64,000 bases of DNA, from assembly GCA_948470475.1 (NCBI GenBank), contig OX419346.1:18003004-18067003 (forward strand). Direction: 5' to 3'. The notes under the pieces are model-generated. The model made no database searches. It was not told where the DNA came from and worked only from the letters and a program-made list of their open reading frames with translations. Shown here one piece after another: positions 12,001 to 23,386 of this stretch (its first letter is position 1; the number at the start of each line of letters is the position of its first letter). The position numbers and the translations under genes were made by a program. Source of the DNA: Galaxea fascicularis (Eukaryota > Cnidaria > Anthozoa > Scleractinia > Euphylliidae).

Positions 12001-15000
12001 AAAATTTATGGCCAGTCATCACTTTGCAAGGTAAACTTGTCAAGGCATGAAGTTCAAATTCTTGCTCAAATTTTCATGTCACTGTTTATATTACTCCTTA
12101 ACTCCCAGAAGGAATTAGCATGAGAATAGACAAACTTATCAGCCAGAGGGTGTTACCTTGATATAACACCAAATTCTCTTGACTAATGTACAAGGAACAG
12201 GATAGCAGCTAGAGAGGAGAATTGATAATCAGATCTTGGGAGTTAAAAGGTTGAGCAGTGTAGTGAGTAGGCTGATAATACAAACTTTGTCATGCTGTAA
12301 TCTATATGTGGTGGTTCTAAATGCGCTGCTTGATCGAATTATTTCATCTACACAATTAAAAGTGCTATTCAAGAGCTCATTATTTGAATGGCAACTATTT
12401 CTGGTTTTTTTTCCCTAGAGACTATAAAGTCAGAAGAAGCTTGAGCAACATAGCAATACAGTTGAAGGAGCTCTATCACCAACAAAAGTCACATTATCCA
12501 TAGTCCCTCAGCCATATCTCTGCAAGGAGCTGGCAGACATCTTGAATCTTAAGTACCACCAGCACATGTTTATTTAGTGCAGTTTGTTTCAGAATATTTC
12601 ACAAAGACAAATTATTTAACTTTCCTTTGACCTCATACCACTGGAATGGGAAGTAATAACTTCAATTATATCACAAGACAGCTTGATTTCTTTCATATGC
12701 ATCATTCAAGACAGCTTAACTTACCAAGATGTGTGGGATATGACGAATGGATGAAACACTGGGCATTTTCGGAGCAGTGCTAGACTCTGCTGGCTGAGGA
12801 CTGTTGACAAGAAAGAAAACATTATTAGTGAGACAATACCTCTTTACAAGTTATTAAAATCAAAACCATTTCAATCATGCACTCGAGACATAAAACAGAG
12901 GAATTCTTCAACCCAACAAAACTTCGTACGGTATCCCGAAATCAACATTTATCTTAGATCCGTGTACTGTTAAGTACAATGTCGTGATTGAGAAGTAAAA
13001 TCATAAAGGAAAATAATAACTCCAAGATGCCTATAGATTTTGGGCTGTGGTTACATGAGATGGTGACAAAAACTTTTCATGCAGCAAATTTGGTTGAGGG
13101 CGGGGTTAACGCTTTGTTTGACAAAACCTTATTCATTAGCACCATACAGTTGGTGGTCTGTATTCACAGACACCCTGTCTTATCAACTCCAAAACGCCTT
13201 TCTATGTCAGTGTCAGTCACTCAAATTATACATGTATGTGAAACAGAAAACTGCTCAAAAGCTCAAATAAACTGACTCTGACTCAATGTGACTTCAGTCT
13301 AAGCGACATTTCAGTGAAACACTTAACTCCACATTAACTCAACCAAACTTTGTTGTGTTTAATTTGTACACATGTACCAAGAACAACAGTCTATTAAACA
13401 ATGCAAATTAACAGCAGTGTTACTTTAGATGTAACACGTTTGACTTTATTCCCTGATGATCAATTTCTGACTTCTCATAAAGCAGCCATATTAGTACAGT
13501 GGCAGACAGAGAGAAAAATAACAAGTTTCGAACTCACAACCTAAGGCTTGCCTCAGTACACACTGGGCACAAAATTTCAGACAAGTAATCATCTACACTG
13601 TAAGATTGGAATCAAGTCACGGTAATCGGAAACAATAAAGAAATTAACTTTGGTACTGAAAGGGTCAAACGCTGAATGTTATTTCAAACTCTTTCACATG
13701 GATTATGTTGACATATTAGTGGCAATGGGCAAATATAAAGGTATTAATTTACATTCCACTGTCCCACCAGGCATGTATCTAGTTACAGAAATGATACAAC
13801 TATAGACTTGGAAACTAAATCCTCAAAGACATTTCGGAATGTTAAATGATCTGATCTGAGAGTATTACAACCCTATAATTAGCCCAAGAAGGATTATCAA
13901 AAGAAGCTGCCCGATAATGATCCATAAGTGTCATATAATGATGCAATTCAATTTCTTAAGTTTCCTTCTTAATAAACAAGTTCCTACACTTTTTTTCTTT
14001 CAAGGTCAAATTTAGAGTCATACAAAGCGTCTGCTGATTGATTACAAATGTGGGATCATCTGTACTGCCTTTAAGTATTTTTGAGGAGAGCCAACCCCTG
14101 CTCTGTTTGTTTTATGGCATGCTGTGGACTTGTAAACTTCACAGTCTGGACAGTGTGTAGCCAGAAGGCTAGTAAACAAATGCTATTTTTATTTTTGGTG
14201 GTGGTGGCTGTTTCTAATATTGACAGCCTTTGATTTAATTGACAACCCTTGCAGTGGAATTTCAAAACTAAGTGGTAGAAAAGAAGTTCAAAGTAGTTGA
14301 CACATCGTTGATAGCCTGAGAGAGGTACTTTGCATAAATTCTCTAAATTCCTCAACATGATCATATGTCATTCAGAAAGGATATCAAGCCCAAGCAAATA
14401 AATCATGTAGTTTATTATTCTGCCATAACAAAGATTCAGACATTTAGCAACATGATAACAAAGGACATTGACCACTTCTTTATTAGCAACAGGAAATGGC
14501 GGAGTTTTACACAGAAATAGCCTTGTTTCTTAGCAACAATTAATAACATTGAGTGGTTTTATACATGTAGCTTCTAGCTCACAGAAATCTTACTGGCCAG
14601 TCAAACTTTACATGCACTCGATGAAATGCAATTTTACTCAGAAGGCAATGGCCAAAATCCAAACTAGAAACTGATCAAATGAAAGCCACACACCAGGACT
14701 TTCCTGTTGCACACATTATGCTTGTGCTCAACGTGGTTCTAACATGCTGATCACACAGCTGTAGTCACTTTCTTACTTTTGAAAAACCTTTTCAATCCAA
14801 CAAAACTAGGTACATCAACAAAATAATGGTCATGTCTTAATTACTGGGATTCAGATATTAGCAAAATCAAGCATTTAAAAGGAAAGTTAGCAGGGCTCGA
14901 AGTAACCGCCAGTCAACGGACAATGTCTGGTCAGTTTTGGGCATTGACCAGCAAATCCTTGAATTGCCGGACATGTTGTCTTGTCATTTATGCTTTAAAG

Positions 15001-18000
15001 GAAAATTTAATTTTGAGCTATTTGATAATCATGAGGAACATCATTCATGCTCCCAAAAACACCATTGTTCACATTATCTTGGGTAACTATTGCAAGAGTT
15101 CAACTTTGACTGCTAAAAATGGTTTATGTCTGAGAAAAAACATGACTTGTTTGATTGGATATGTCTGGCGCCTTCCCGTTTGTTATTCTGAGCCCTGGTT
15201 ACGTAACCCAAATGGTTTTCCTCTTTATGAATCATAACTTTATCACCATAGACATTTGAAGCAAACAAGGCAAACAGGAAAACAAACTTAGGGACACTCC
15301 TTGTAAAAGTACCTGATAAACCAATTATTTAAATTTTTCATGGACCTAAAAATTTCCATTATTTAATGTTCCTTGAAGATGACATAAAAATATCAGTGAG
15401 TGAGAACAAGGCAGGTGAAGCACCCCACAGTTCTCTCAGACCCAAGCTACATAGGACAATTCTCCTTACTAAATGCAAAAGGGTTATTTCAACCTTGTTT
15501 GGAGAATTAAGTGGCAGATCATGTTAACTGTCACTGTCGGTTTGGACATACACTGTATGTACCTTAATTTCCCATCACGTATTTACTTGTCAATGTATAA
15601 ATTAAGTAAGGAGAATATCAGCCTGGACCATACTCACTCAGATCCAGCAGTCATGTGCTTGGTTATGCCTAGGGGTGCTGTTTCTATCAGAAGGTTGACA
15701 CTCATTACTTTTTAGCAGCATGTTTCATCTGAGGACAGAAGCTTAACCACCACTAAATATGAAGCCATGATCCGCAATCGTACTCGAAAAACGGACCAAA
15801 CCTTGAAACAAAAAACCAAAACGGTTTTGACCAGTGACTAGATGACGACACAGTGCTGGAAACAACAATCACTCATTGAACACTGTCCAACCAAATTTTG
15901 AAAATGTCTGGCCAATTTCACACTTATGACTGGACGTGATGTCCAAACAAATTTAAATACAGTTTTCCAAATTCTGTACTGAATTTTGTTGTGCTTATTT
16001 GTGTCAGTTCAAATTGGTAAAATGTCTAACCAAAAGGAAGATTTGAAAAGACAAAATGTCCTGTCACGGACCAAAATTATTTCCAGCACTGCAACAACTG
16101 AGAATCTACTTCAAGGCCATTTACTTGGTACAGTATACAGTAAAAAGAGAAAATATTGGGAAAAATGATGCTGTTACCCATCGAGTGCTGTCTACTTTCC
16201 TAGATTCTCCTTCTACCTAAAATCTTTTGATGACCCTGCACTGAAAAAGTCCTTAAGGGCACTGATTCATAGATAAATAAGAAATAAAATTAATTCGGTT
16301 TTAAATAGACAACACCCCACACCACACGCACATTACAACTGGACAGTAAGATCCCTTGTAGACCAACAATTGTCTGCCTTTTGTTGACTAAAGTGGCATG
16401 CTCCTGCTTTGCAATTCCACTATCTTGAAATGTCATGAATGCTTTTTTTTTTTCAATGAATGGCCAAACTGTCATTCTTTCTTTTAAATGGCCCAAAAAT
16501 TTCAAAGCTAGGTGTCATTGGGCCACAAATAAGAGAACACTGCAACGTTGTTATTGCTTAAACTAGGAGTAACCAATACACTGCCATTCAAATAAAAGAT
16601 GTTGACAAACTAGTCGCTTATCAAGTAAAACCAAATAAGGGAGAAATCCATTAATCTTATCGACACAAATAAAAACTTTTGACAATTAACTTCCTGCAGG
16701 ACTGTTAATTAACATGTACACATTGTTTCCAACATTTGAATCTGGAATTTGCAGAGGAAAAATTCAAGTTAAGCCATTCACATGACAGCTACTGGGTAGT
16801 ACTGGTTGTAGTTGTAGTGATTTGTTTATTGTACAGTGCTACAAGGTGTTTCTAACCAGTAGACCCCTGGATTACAGGGCTGTCATTAAGGGCCTGGGGC
16901 CGGGGATTTTCCCCTCGTACTTTGAGGTATATCACTGGCTACTTTGATCTAAAACCAGCTTGTTGACTTCACTACAGCAACTCGAATCCCTGGCTATTTT
17001 TTGTTTATCCCTACCTACTTTAAAAATTAGTGACAGCCCTGGGATTATAACTATCAAGCCCCCAAAAACAACTGTTCGAATAATATTATAATCTTTTCAG
17101 CAAGCTTTCCATGATATTTGGTTGTCAATTTTCAAAGCATAAATTTGACAAAACTGATCAAATTGTCATTTTGAGCTCCTAGAAGAGGAAAAATTAAGAA
17201 ACATCTGCCATGAAATATATTGCACACTATAAATGCAGTGCCCCTGAACAATAGATTTGCACTTGAATTATGGGGTATAACGATCCTGATATTTCATTCA
17301 AATTACTAACATTAGTTGTCAAATGATTAAAACTTAAAAATAAATCATTAAGGCTTAATACTTATGTCTTTCTTACAATGTCTCAATGACAATGGTCACT
17401 TTTAATTTACAGCTTGTCTTGCCATGTTGTAAAAGCAGGTTAGTTTGACACAAATGAGTGCCTAGTCTTAAAGGGTTCTTTCTCCACCACAAGTCAAGTA
17501 AAGATCTTGACACATGCAGAACTTTTGTGATAGGTTTTGGATTGCAGGAGGACATCAACGTCAAGATTGTAACTGATAAAGCATTGTGAAAATAAAACTA
17601 TATTGATGCCCACACTGTCAACAAGCTATACAATTACAGAACACAAGAGACTGATCCCAGCACTGGTAGCCTTGGCTGTTATTTAACTCTTAAGAAAGGT
17701 AAAAAGCAGAAAATCTGAGGAAGAGCTCATTCAAAATGCAACAAATCACAGAGGGGAATAAATTGAATTTTATTTCATTAATATGGCATGAGGCATGTGG
17801 CCCACAATTTTCATGATGAAACAAATAGGAATTCACAGGATTGCAGGAGACAACATCAACTAATGAAAGGTCATGCAAACCTGAAGGGGCATTACCGACC
17901 TCATACTAGCTTTAGAAAATAATACAAATAAAGCAGGAAATTTGAAAAAGTGTTCTTTACCCAAAGTGGGTTAATGGCAAGCCCATGGACTATTGGTAGA

Positions 18001-20578
18001 TTTATTTGCATTTGAGGTGACACGAAGGCTGTCACCAAAATAGGGATAAAATATTCTTGCTATTTACACATCCCATGTCCAATAAACAGAAAGGATTGTA
18101 ATGATTGTGAGAGCCACCCTAGAACACTGCCAAGTTGAACTTAACAGTGCTTTAAGTCCTATAAAGCTCTACCACTTGTAAAAGTTTAAGATATAAGTTA
18201 ATAAAGTTAATACTTCTAGCAATCAGAGGCTTCTTTCATAAGGCACAAACAAATTTCATAAGGCACAAACAAATTGTGCAGACAAGCTGTATGAGAAGAT
18301 GCTTTTTTATGTCCATTAGTAAAGAAAATTATTTTACCAGAAACCTCACGATTACAGACTTAAATCTCCTCTTGCTTTAAAACGGATGTCTGTGTATTAC
18401 GTTTTCAAGCACTAAAAACATGAATTGTGAGCTTTATATATAATGAAGACCAGGCCATTGAGAAAAACACCCAAGGACTAAAAAGTGAAGGTAAACTGGT
18501 CGTCCTAGAAGGAACAATATAGATCTTTCACAACATTTGACAATCACTATGAAACGCAGTTCAGTTTGGAGACTAAGCTTTCAAAGCTCACATGAAAAGG
18601 TCGCTTATGGCGACGAAAATTACAACCCTAGATTTTAATGAACTCTATCCTTTACAAAACAACACCGGAAAGCTGCTTTCTTGTAGATTCTTTAATCAAA
18701 ATATTTAAGAGCTCGAAGACAAGAAAGAAATCGTCGCTCGTTCTCTCGACACGCCACAAACACAAAGCGAAGAAACACGTCATGAAAAATACATGCAAAT
18801 TGCGACAAAAAACCGAGTGGAACGTACGGAATATACACGTTGAAACGAACATGCTACGAGGCGTGCGAATCTCTTGATCAAACTGATATACACATAACAT
18901 CTAAAAAAAACTTCCAAGTAACAAATTGCAGTGTCCTGGCGAGCAAAAGTCGAAGGGTTGTAGAATTCTGACCAAACAACGACAGACATGCATAAAAGAT
19001 AACGACCATAAAGGAAAGCAATGAACCAAGCAGATGGCAGTCGTTCAATTTAACACGTTTTTGTCAGACGCGGTTCAGGGCAGCTTCACCACAATTTTAC
19101 AGCGTTTCAGACGAACGACAAACGAGGGTTTTCGAGACCGAAACACGGCGTAAGATTCAATTAAAGTGAAAGAAGAGAAGAGCGGGTATAGTAAACATCG
19201 CGATTCGAAAGAAGGTTCGATTCGATGAAACGAATTGAAAAACGATAAATATTTGAACACCAAAGATGCGCGACACACCTTTTCAATGCACGAATTGGAA
19301 AAGCTGAGACGAATTATACATTGTACGCAACAAATAGTATTCCCTTTAAACATGTTCTTTACCACGAATCGATAACACCGCGTAACCGCGTAGAATTTGG
19401 AGTTCGCCCAAAACAACGAGGTTCTAAAACGTACATACATGTCCGCCAAACAACCTCTAAAATTTAAGTGTTTTCGCTGGCAGTTAGACACCAAATCTGG
19501 CAGAACAAATTCCAAAGAGCATTTTCGCTCGTTCGATCGCCAAACATTCTTTAAATAACTCAAGAAGGAGCAATACACTTCAATATTTCCATTTCAGTCT
19601 CGTCGTATAAAAAACACAACTCAAACAAAATGGCGGACTCGAGCACATGCTTCCGAAATATACGATGAACGTTTCGCGTGTTAAAACGCGTTATAAAGCT
19701 TATGATGGCTAAAAAATCGCTGATATATAGAATACACTGGAAGCTCTTCGAAGTAACTGCTAGTTTTAGAAGCTAGATTTCCGAAATAAGGATGATTGGC
19801 AGATTTTCAAGAAATGGTTATGATTGGAACAATTTCGTTTCTAATACTGTGCTACAATTTTGAAAACACGTAACAGAATAGCCAAATGAAATTGGCCGGT
19901 GGTGCTGATCCAGAAAAAACAGCTGAGAATTGTTGATACAAAGCTGTACTTTTACTGAAGACAGCACAACCCTAGAGATGGCTAAGGTCGAATTACGATT
20001 GATTGAGACAAATTCGCGATCGATGTGCTTTCATAAATGGCAGGGGGCAACGTTAAGGAAAAGTACCTTTGACCAAAACCATGCGATCTTACATCAAAAT
20101 TAACACTAAAGGATACAGCCTTCAACGTTTGCGAAGCAGATCCCTTCTGCATTCAAGAAAAACGGGAAGTAGGTGTCGGTTTGAATTATAACCTCTCTCT
20201 GAACGCAGCCATATTATTAAGCCGTAAGCAGTGTCTAGTTTCACTTCAGCGTGAAATAGCATGAAACGTACCGGTAAATAGCATCTTCCTTGCATAAACT
20301 AAAGCATTAAGCTAAAATCGCAGCATGGGGAATTTATTTAATATCGACATGAACCAGCTCTTGGCCGAGGCAAGCTTTAGCTTAGTTATAATTTACACAA
20401 ACACCCCTTTCATAGGACATATAGGTGGTTGTTTTTCTTTCAAAATTACTCTTTAGTTTTAGTTTATTGATCCACCGTATATCAGTAAAAGGACTGTGTA
20501 GAAAAAAGGAAAAAACATGACGTATTTAGCTTACCTAACAACGGCCGTTGAGGGTTGGTCGACCAAGACAACAGTCAT
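1..20578 (-). CDS. KMT2E: KMT2E (MLL5)/SETD5-type PHD and SET domain chromatin regulator, partial at 3' end
   Basis: Spliced gene read on the minus strand. Coding exons: 20578-20535, 12800-12725, 11993-11875, 10693-10646, 10521-10441, 10116-10058, 9814-9654, 8659-8618, 8516-8480, 8368-8247, 7816-7742, 7083-7030, 6915-6863, 6443-6326, 3514-3209, 2921-2409 and 30-1 (incomplete). All junctions are GT-AG and the frame is kept throughout: 636 codons to the end of exon 16, about 646 visible. The start ATG at 20578-20576 has an in-frame TAG just before it. Order of parts: DHNYG motif (41-45), PHD finger (about 76-123), acidic and basic linker, SET domain (about 289-412), then a long basic, coiled-coil-like and Ser/Pro-rich tail. 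The PHD finger plus SET arrangement matches vertebrate KMT2E, since SETD5 lacks the PHD. One cnidarian gene probably represents both. The protein is expected to be a nuclear chromatin reader. The C-terminus lies left of the window. Confidence 0.93.
178..1787. mobile_element. 1.6-kb foldback-type non-autonomous DNA transposon with palindrome-rich ends
   Basis: The two ends are inverted copies over about 35-40 bp: GTGACCCTTCACGCGAAAAG at the left, and the reverse complement of the right end reads GTGACCCTTCACGGGAAAAG. Both are followed by a GGGGCTTAT block. AAAT flanks both sides, a possible 4-bp target duplication. The left 300 bp and right 130 bp are packed with palindromes of the form TTTCACGGCGTGAAA (63% of bases symmetrical or better; perfect or near-perfect copies at 263-277, 351-365 and 379-392, more degenerate ones at 303-323 and 411-425). 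No transposase frame is visible inside. It sits in KMT2E intron 16. Confidence 0.7.
1957..2114. mobile_element. CAGGG-ended MITE, copy 1 (158 bp)
   Basis: Starts CAGGGTTTTCAATTAAGG and ends TTTTGAAACCCCTG, an imperfect terminal inverted repeat. Flanked by AGATTA (1951-1956) and GGATTA (2115-2120), a near-perfect 6-bp target duplication. Shares ends, length and internal GGCTACTTT-type words with copies at 16875 and 42987. Lies in KMT2E intron 16. Confidence 0.65.
2312..2384. repeat. (AGTC)n microsatellite grading into (TCTG)n
   Basis: Eleven or so AGTC units from 2312 to about 2356 run into TGTC/TGCC units to 2384. It lies just inside intron 16, about 25 bp from the exon 16 donor, and extends the open frame of exon 16 artificially. 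Confidence 0.95.
3712..3935. repeat. Degenerate minisatellite, about 42-bp unit, 5 copies
   Basis: The unit reads roughly CCGTTCAAATGGCTTGGGTC followed by AGCCATTCAGAAAAAATC, with 20-30% divergence between copies. It lies in KMT2E intron 14, starting about 200 bp upstream of exon 15. Its words (GTTCAAA, CATTCAG) recur in the array at 5360-5720, so the two may have a common source. Confidence 0.6.
5360..5720. repeat. Degenerate minisatellite, about 40-45-bp unit
   Basis: Repeating order TGAGCCATTCAGC, TCATGACCATC, GTTCAAAATTTTCAA, seen about eight times with indels and substitutions. It sits in KMT2E intron 14, about 600 bp from exon 14, and gives small open frames with no protein character. 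Confidence 0.65.
7742..10116 (-). other. KMT2E: KMT2E exons 6-11: linker between PHD finger and SET domain
   Basis: Exon 6 (10116-10058) continues the PHD with [18 protein letters not shown], like the charged helix after the human PHD. Exon 7 (9814-9654) starts with an aspartate run, then [20 protein letters not shown], which aligns with the matching human segment, and a basic patch (QKRKRGPNK) that could be a nuclear localisation signal. Exons 8 and 9 (8659-8618, 8516-8480) are short, lysine- and arginine-rich micro-exons of 42 and 37 nt. Exon 10 (8368-8247) carries the acidic [18 protein letters not shown] helix and exon 11 (7816-7742) leads into the SET domain. A MITE ends only 53 bp past the exon 7 donor. 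Confidence 0.88.
9170..9600. mobile_element. 431-bp foldback MITE with TAA target duplication (PIF/Harbinger-like)
   Basis: Left end AGGCCCTAGCAAACAGCTTC and right end, read in reverse, AGGCCCTAGCAAACGGCTTC, differ at one position, and pairing continues for about 60 bp. TAA flanks both ends (9167-9169, 9601-9603). The 3-bp TAA duplication is the PIF/Harbinger habit. The interior is a series of GTTGAA/TTCAAC words, giving a strong long-stem fold. The element ends 53 bp beyond the donor of KMT2E exon 7, in intron 7. Confidence 0.75.
10441..12800 (-). other. KMT2E: KMT2E exons 2-5: HCF-1-binding motif and PHD finger
   Basis: Exon 2 (12800-12725) is Ser/Pro-rich. Exon 3 (11993-11875) opens with [17 protein letters not shown] fits the (D/E)HxY HCF-1-binding motif described for MLL5, and the following proline-rich stretch also resembles the human protein. 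Exon 3 ends in an acidic run and then TRCIC, the first two zinc ligands of the PHD finger (C78, C80). Exon 4 (10693-10646) gives [15 protein letters not shown] and exon 5 (10521-10441) gives [11 protein letters not shown] through [10 protein letters not shown], completing the Cys4-His-Cys3 pattern. The tryptophan of the VWQH segment is a usual wall of the H3K4me3-binding cage, so methyl-lysine reading is plausible (inference from the family). Confidence 0.92.
12098..12246. mobile_element. TTAA-bounded MITE with CTCCCA ends
   Basis: TTAA|CTCCCAGAAG at the left and ATCTTGGGAG|TTAA at the right. The body (ATTAGCATGAG, ACCAAATTCTC, GTAGCAGCTAGAG) matches a repeat I recognise as abundant in coral genomes. 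It lies in KMT2E intron 2. A TTAA duplication is typical of piggyBac-mobilised elements. Confidence 0.6.
16875..17041. mobile_element. CAGGG-ended MITE, copy 2 (167 bp)
   Basis: Perfect 11-bp terminal inverted repeat CAGGGCTGTCA / TGACAGCCCTG. GGATTA directly precedes (16869-16874) and directly follows (17042-17047) the element, a perfect 6-bp target duplication. Internal words GGCTACTTT and CCTACTTT are shared with copies 1 and 3. Located in KMT2E intron 1. Confidence 0.75.
18234..18273. repeat. Perfect 20-bp tandem duplication
   Basis: TTTCATAAGGCACAAACAAA occurs twice in direct succession (18234-18253, 18254-18273). It lies in KMT2E intron 1 and has no visible function. Confidence 0.9.
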
Positions 20579-20862
20579 CTAACTCGTGCACTCTACACTT
20601 GGGTAAAACAACTTCAAATTTCCACAACCAAAATATCACTGAAGCTCACACCAATAATCCGACGACACCCTAAACTAGTGAGAGGGCGTCTGCTCTTTCA
20701 AAAAGTCCAGATATAACACCGTTTGACGAAGTATTTTCACAAAAAATACACCTCAATCAACGCCATTTGCAGTTGCTCTTGCTGCTTACGAAAGGAAGAC
20801 GAATTCGGTGCTTTTGCGCATGCGCTCTCACCTGTTGTCACGTGACGCTTTTACTGACGTAA
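20579..20862 (-). promoter_or_regulatory. Probable KMT2E promoter and 5'UTR
   Basis: The 280 bp upstream of the KMT2E ATG carry a consensus NRF1 site (TGCGCATGCGCT, 20815-20826), a 10-bp palindromic E-box (GTCACGTGAC, 20837-20846) and a CRE-like TGACGTAA (20855-20862), all within 50 bp. This combination is typical of TATA-less, ubiquitously active promoters. No TATA box is seen at a useful distance. The transcription start is not visible directly. Confidence 0.5.
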
Positions 20863-23167
20863 CACAGGAAACAACAAATATGTGGCATGGTTCAGGTTAA
20901 AGGTGGTGCGATTCTTTTCCGCTCAAAACAACAGGCTGAAAATACAGGAAATATTATCTCAAACAAATATCACCCTAAGCCTTTTTTAAAGATCAGTTCT
21001 TTAAACTTAACACGATCGGTGATCGGGGCATTCAGCGAGTGAAACTTGAGGTTCTTCGAGACTTCATTCAAGGCACTTCACTGATGTGGAAAGTCCACGA
21101 TTACGACATTGTTGAATGAATGGAAGTTTTTAATTGAAAATGTGTGTAAGGAGTGGATTTACTGAAAACAATGGTCTCTACTTTCACGTATGCAAATTTG
21201 GGGCTGGACAAACAAAGCCTGATAAAATCCAGTGGGTATAATTGCTTGAAGATTATTGTGTTCGCTTCAAAGTCAATCATTTAGAACAGCGCAGGCAGGA
21301 CAGCGAACAAAAGGACTCCAAGCAATAACCCGTTTGCTTACCGCTTGTGAAGATGTCGAGGTACATTAAAAATTGAGAGGTTCCCTTCATTGTGGCTGCA
21401 GTCCAATTTTTCTGGTTGTATCCAAACGGCATCTAAAAGATTCATGTGTTTGGCGGCGACACCGTGCTTTCGACAATTGAGACTACAAAACATCTTGATT
21501 TGAACAACAACGTGGCAATGTTTGGGCAAGGAAAATAATGTTGATGGATAAATCAAGGCAGGAGCTTTTTTGTTTCCTTTCTTAGCAATTTTATACCTTT
21601 GCTTTAATTGTTAAGCGTTCGCCGAGTGCTCCTTCCACTGTGTTGACGACGAGTGTTAAAATTCTCGCTTGGATGGCATGAAAATCACTATACGCTGATT
21701 TTGGGTCTCCGTGTGTGTCTCCATCGTGTTTCTCACCGCTGGAGAGATAACGAAAGATTTTAAACCACCGTTTTTTAGCTCGGGACTGACTGCTGTTCCT
21801 TTCTTGTGAGAAAAGGAAGGCAAAATATTCTTCTCACGGACGGTATAAATTATCAAGGGCGTCGTAAGTGAAAGGTCATCAACAAAAGAACGGCTTTGAT
21901 CGCCATGTCAGATCTGTTTTCCTGCTGTTTTTCATGTTTCCACTTCGTCGAAAATGTGAATGAAAGAAAGATAGCTCCAATGTGGAAAGATTAATGATAG
22001 GGCTTGGTTTTAATGGACTCAAAAGTTAGCGAAAATATAGCATAATCAACTGAACCATAAGAAGAGACTTTGTACAATGTTACATGCTGATGACCGAAAA
22101 GTTGGGGCAAAATTTCAAGTCGCTGCATAATCTGCAGCTCCTCAGAAAGGTATTGCTTTCGCCTGAATGCTTCCATTAAAAGAAAAGCATGTACGCGTGG
22201 CTCTAAAGAATTGAATTAGCTGCATATTTTCAATATTGAAGAGGCCATCGATCGATGTTGAAATCAGTTCAATTTATATTTTCTTCTCAGATGCGACTCA
22301 AGAAACAAGAACCATATATAAACATTAAAAATGGCTAGTTGTTTCTTGAAGTTCATCGCATCGTTTATAGCGCGGATGATCAATTACAAACTTCCATTAT
22401 TATCAATTTTCCACTGATCGTTCGAGGCACTCACAATTGCGAGAAAGTAGCAAATTTATTCAGTTAGAAGGTATGTTATGAGGAAACGTCTATCATCGGC
22501 ACTAATCTGCAGTTGAAAAGTTTTCCTTGGGCGTCTTAAGTGAGTGTTGCATCTTCTGTTGCAGTTTCGCTACGTTGTTATTGTTTGATGTTTGTGTGGG
22601 TGTTGGTTTCTTTGTTCGCTTGAATGAACTGCAACCCTTCCTCGTTTCGTTTTATGAAAAAACTCACTTTTTGTCAGTACGTGCGAACTGTACTCGAACC
22701 CGGCGAAAAACTTGTTCTTTGTCGATCGTGTTCCGCGAGGTAAAGACAACGGCGAATTTTGCAAAAAACGCATTCTACAAACATAACGAAACAAATTAGC
22801 TTAAAACATATTCAGTGTGTTATATTTAGGTGTAGATTAATGGCTAAATTTTATTTGCTCTATGAAATATATACAGATACTCCATTTAGCGGAAGTTTAG
22901 CCGCGGAAGTGTTGCTTATAGATTAAGTTCATTTTCATTTATACAGAGTAAGTTTTCAACTAAAAATTTTACATGTAGAGTAAGTTTATAGTGCAAATGT
23001 GTATACACCCACGTTGATTCCCATTTCGTTGCCTGCTACATGAAGTAACATTCTACACTTAACAGTCACGTCAAATGTAAATGTCACCAAAGTACACTGC
23101 GTTGAGAAATTGAATGCCATAAAAAAGGACAATTGAAAACTTGAAATGTCGAGAACGCGCTGCGTCA

Positions 23168-23386
23168 TTACATTTAGAAGTCTCTTCTAGCCCAAAGTTA
23201 GATTGCGAACAGTCCCTCTGGCTCTAAAATCTGTGGAACGAACGAAAGAACAAGCGCGAATGGTCACGCGAACGTGAGATGGGAGCGGCCAAGCCGCGAT
23301 TAGCTCGCATACTCGTTCTACAGATTTTCGAGCAAAAGGGAGACTGTTCGTTGTCTAGCTCAAAGTGGACTGTACTTCTAGATGTG
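23168..23386. mobile_element. Foldback MITE, about 220 bp
   Basis: Imperfect inverted ends: ACATTTAGAAGT at the left against ACATCTAGAAGT read from the right, with further pairing of GCGAACAGTCCCTC and CTAAAATCTGTGGAACG with their right-hand partners. The interior is CpG-rich. Target duplication not resolved. Confidence 0.55.

Larger units (their letters stand above)
12801..20534 (-). other. KMT2E intron 1 (7.7 kb), no gene recognised
   Basis: This is the longest KMT2E intron. It contains one complete MITE (16875-17041), a perfect 20-bp duplication (18234-18273) and scattered diverged repeats (for example around 14.9 kb and 15.8 kb). The 18.6-19.7 kb part is richer in CpG than its surroundings and has a long chance-like open frame on the minus strand (19578-19075, no early ATG). 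A motif AAAATGGCGGAC at about 19628 resembles a YY1 site or a start codon, but its plus-strand frame closes after 12 codons. Confidence 0.7.

Noticed and set aside
19075..19578. 167-codon minus-strand open frame in KMT2E intron 1
   Set aside because: Starts without ATG, Cys/Arg/Phe-rich with no family resemblance, in a CpG-rich patch where stop codons are rarer.
22527..22799. 90-codon plus-strand frame with hydrophobic start
   Set aside because: Open in the opposite strand too (22570-22794), no domain, no splice context.
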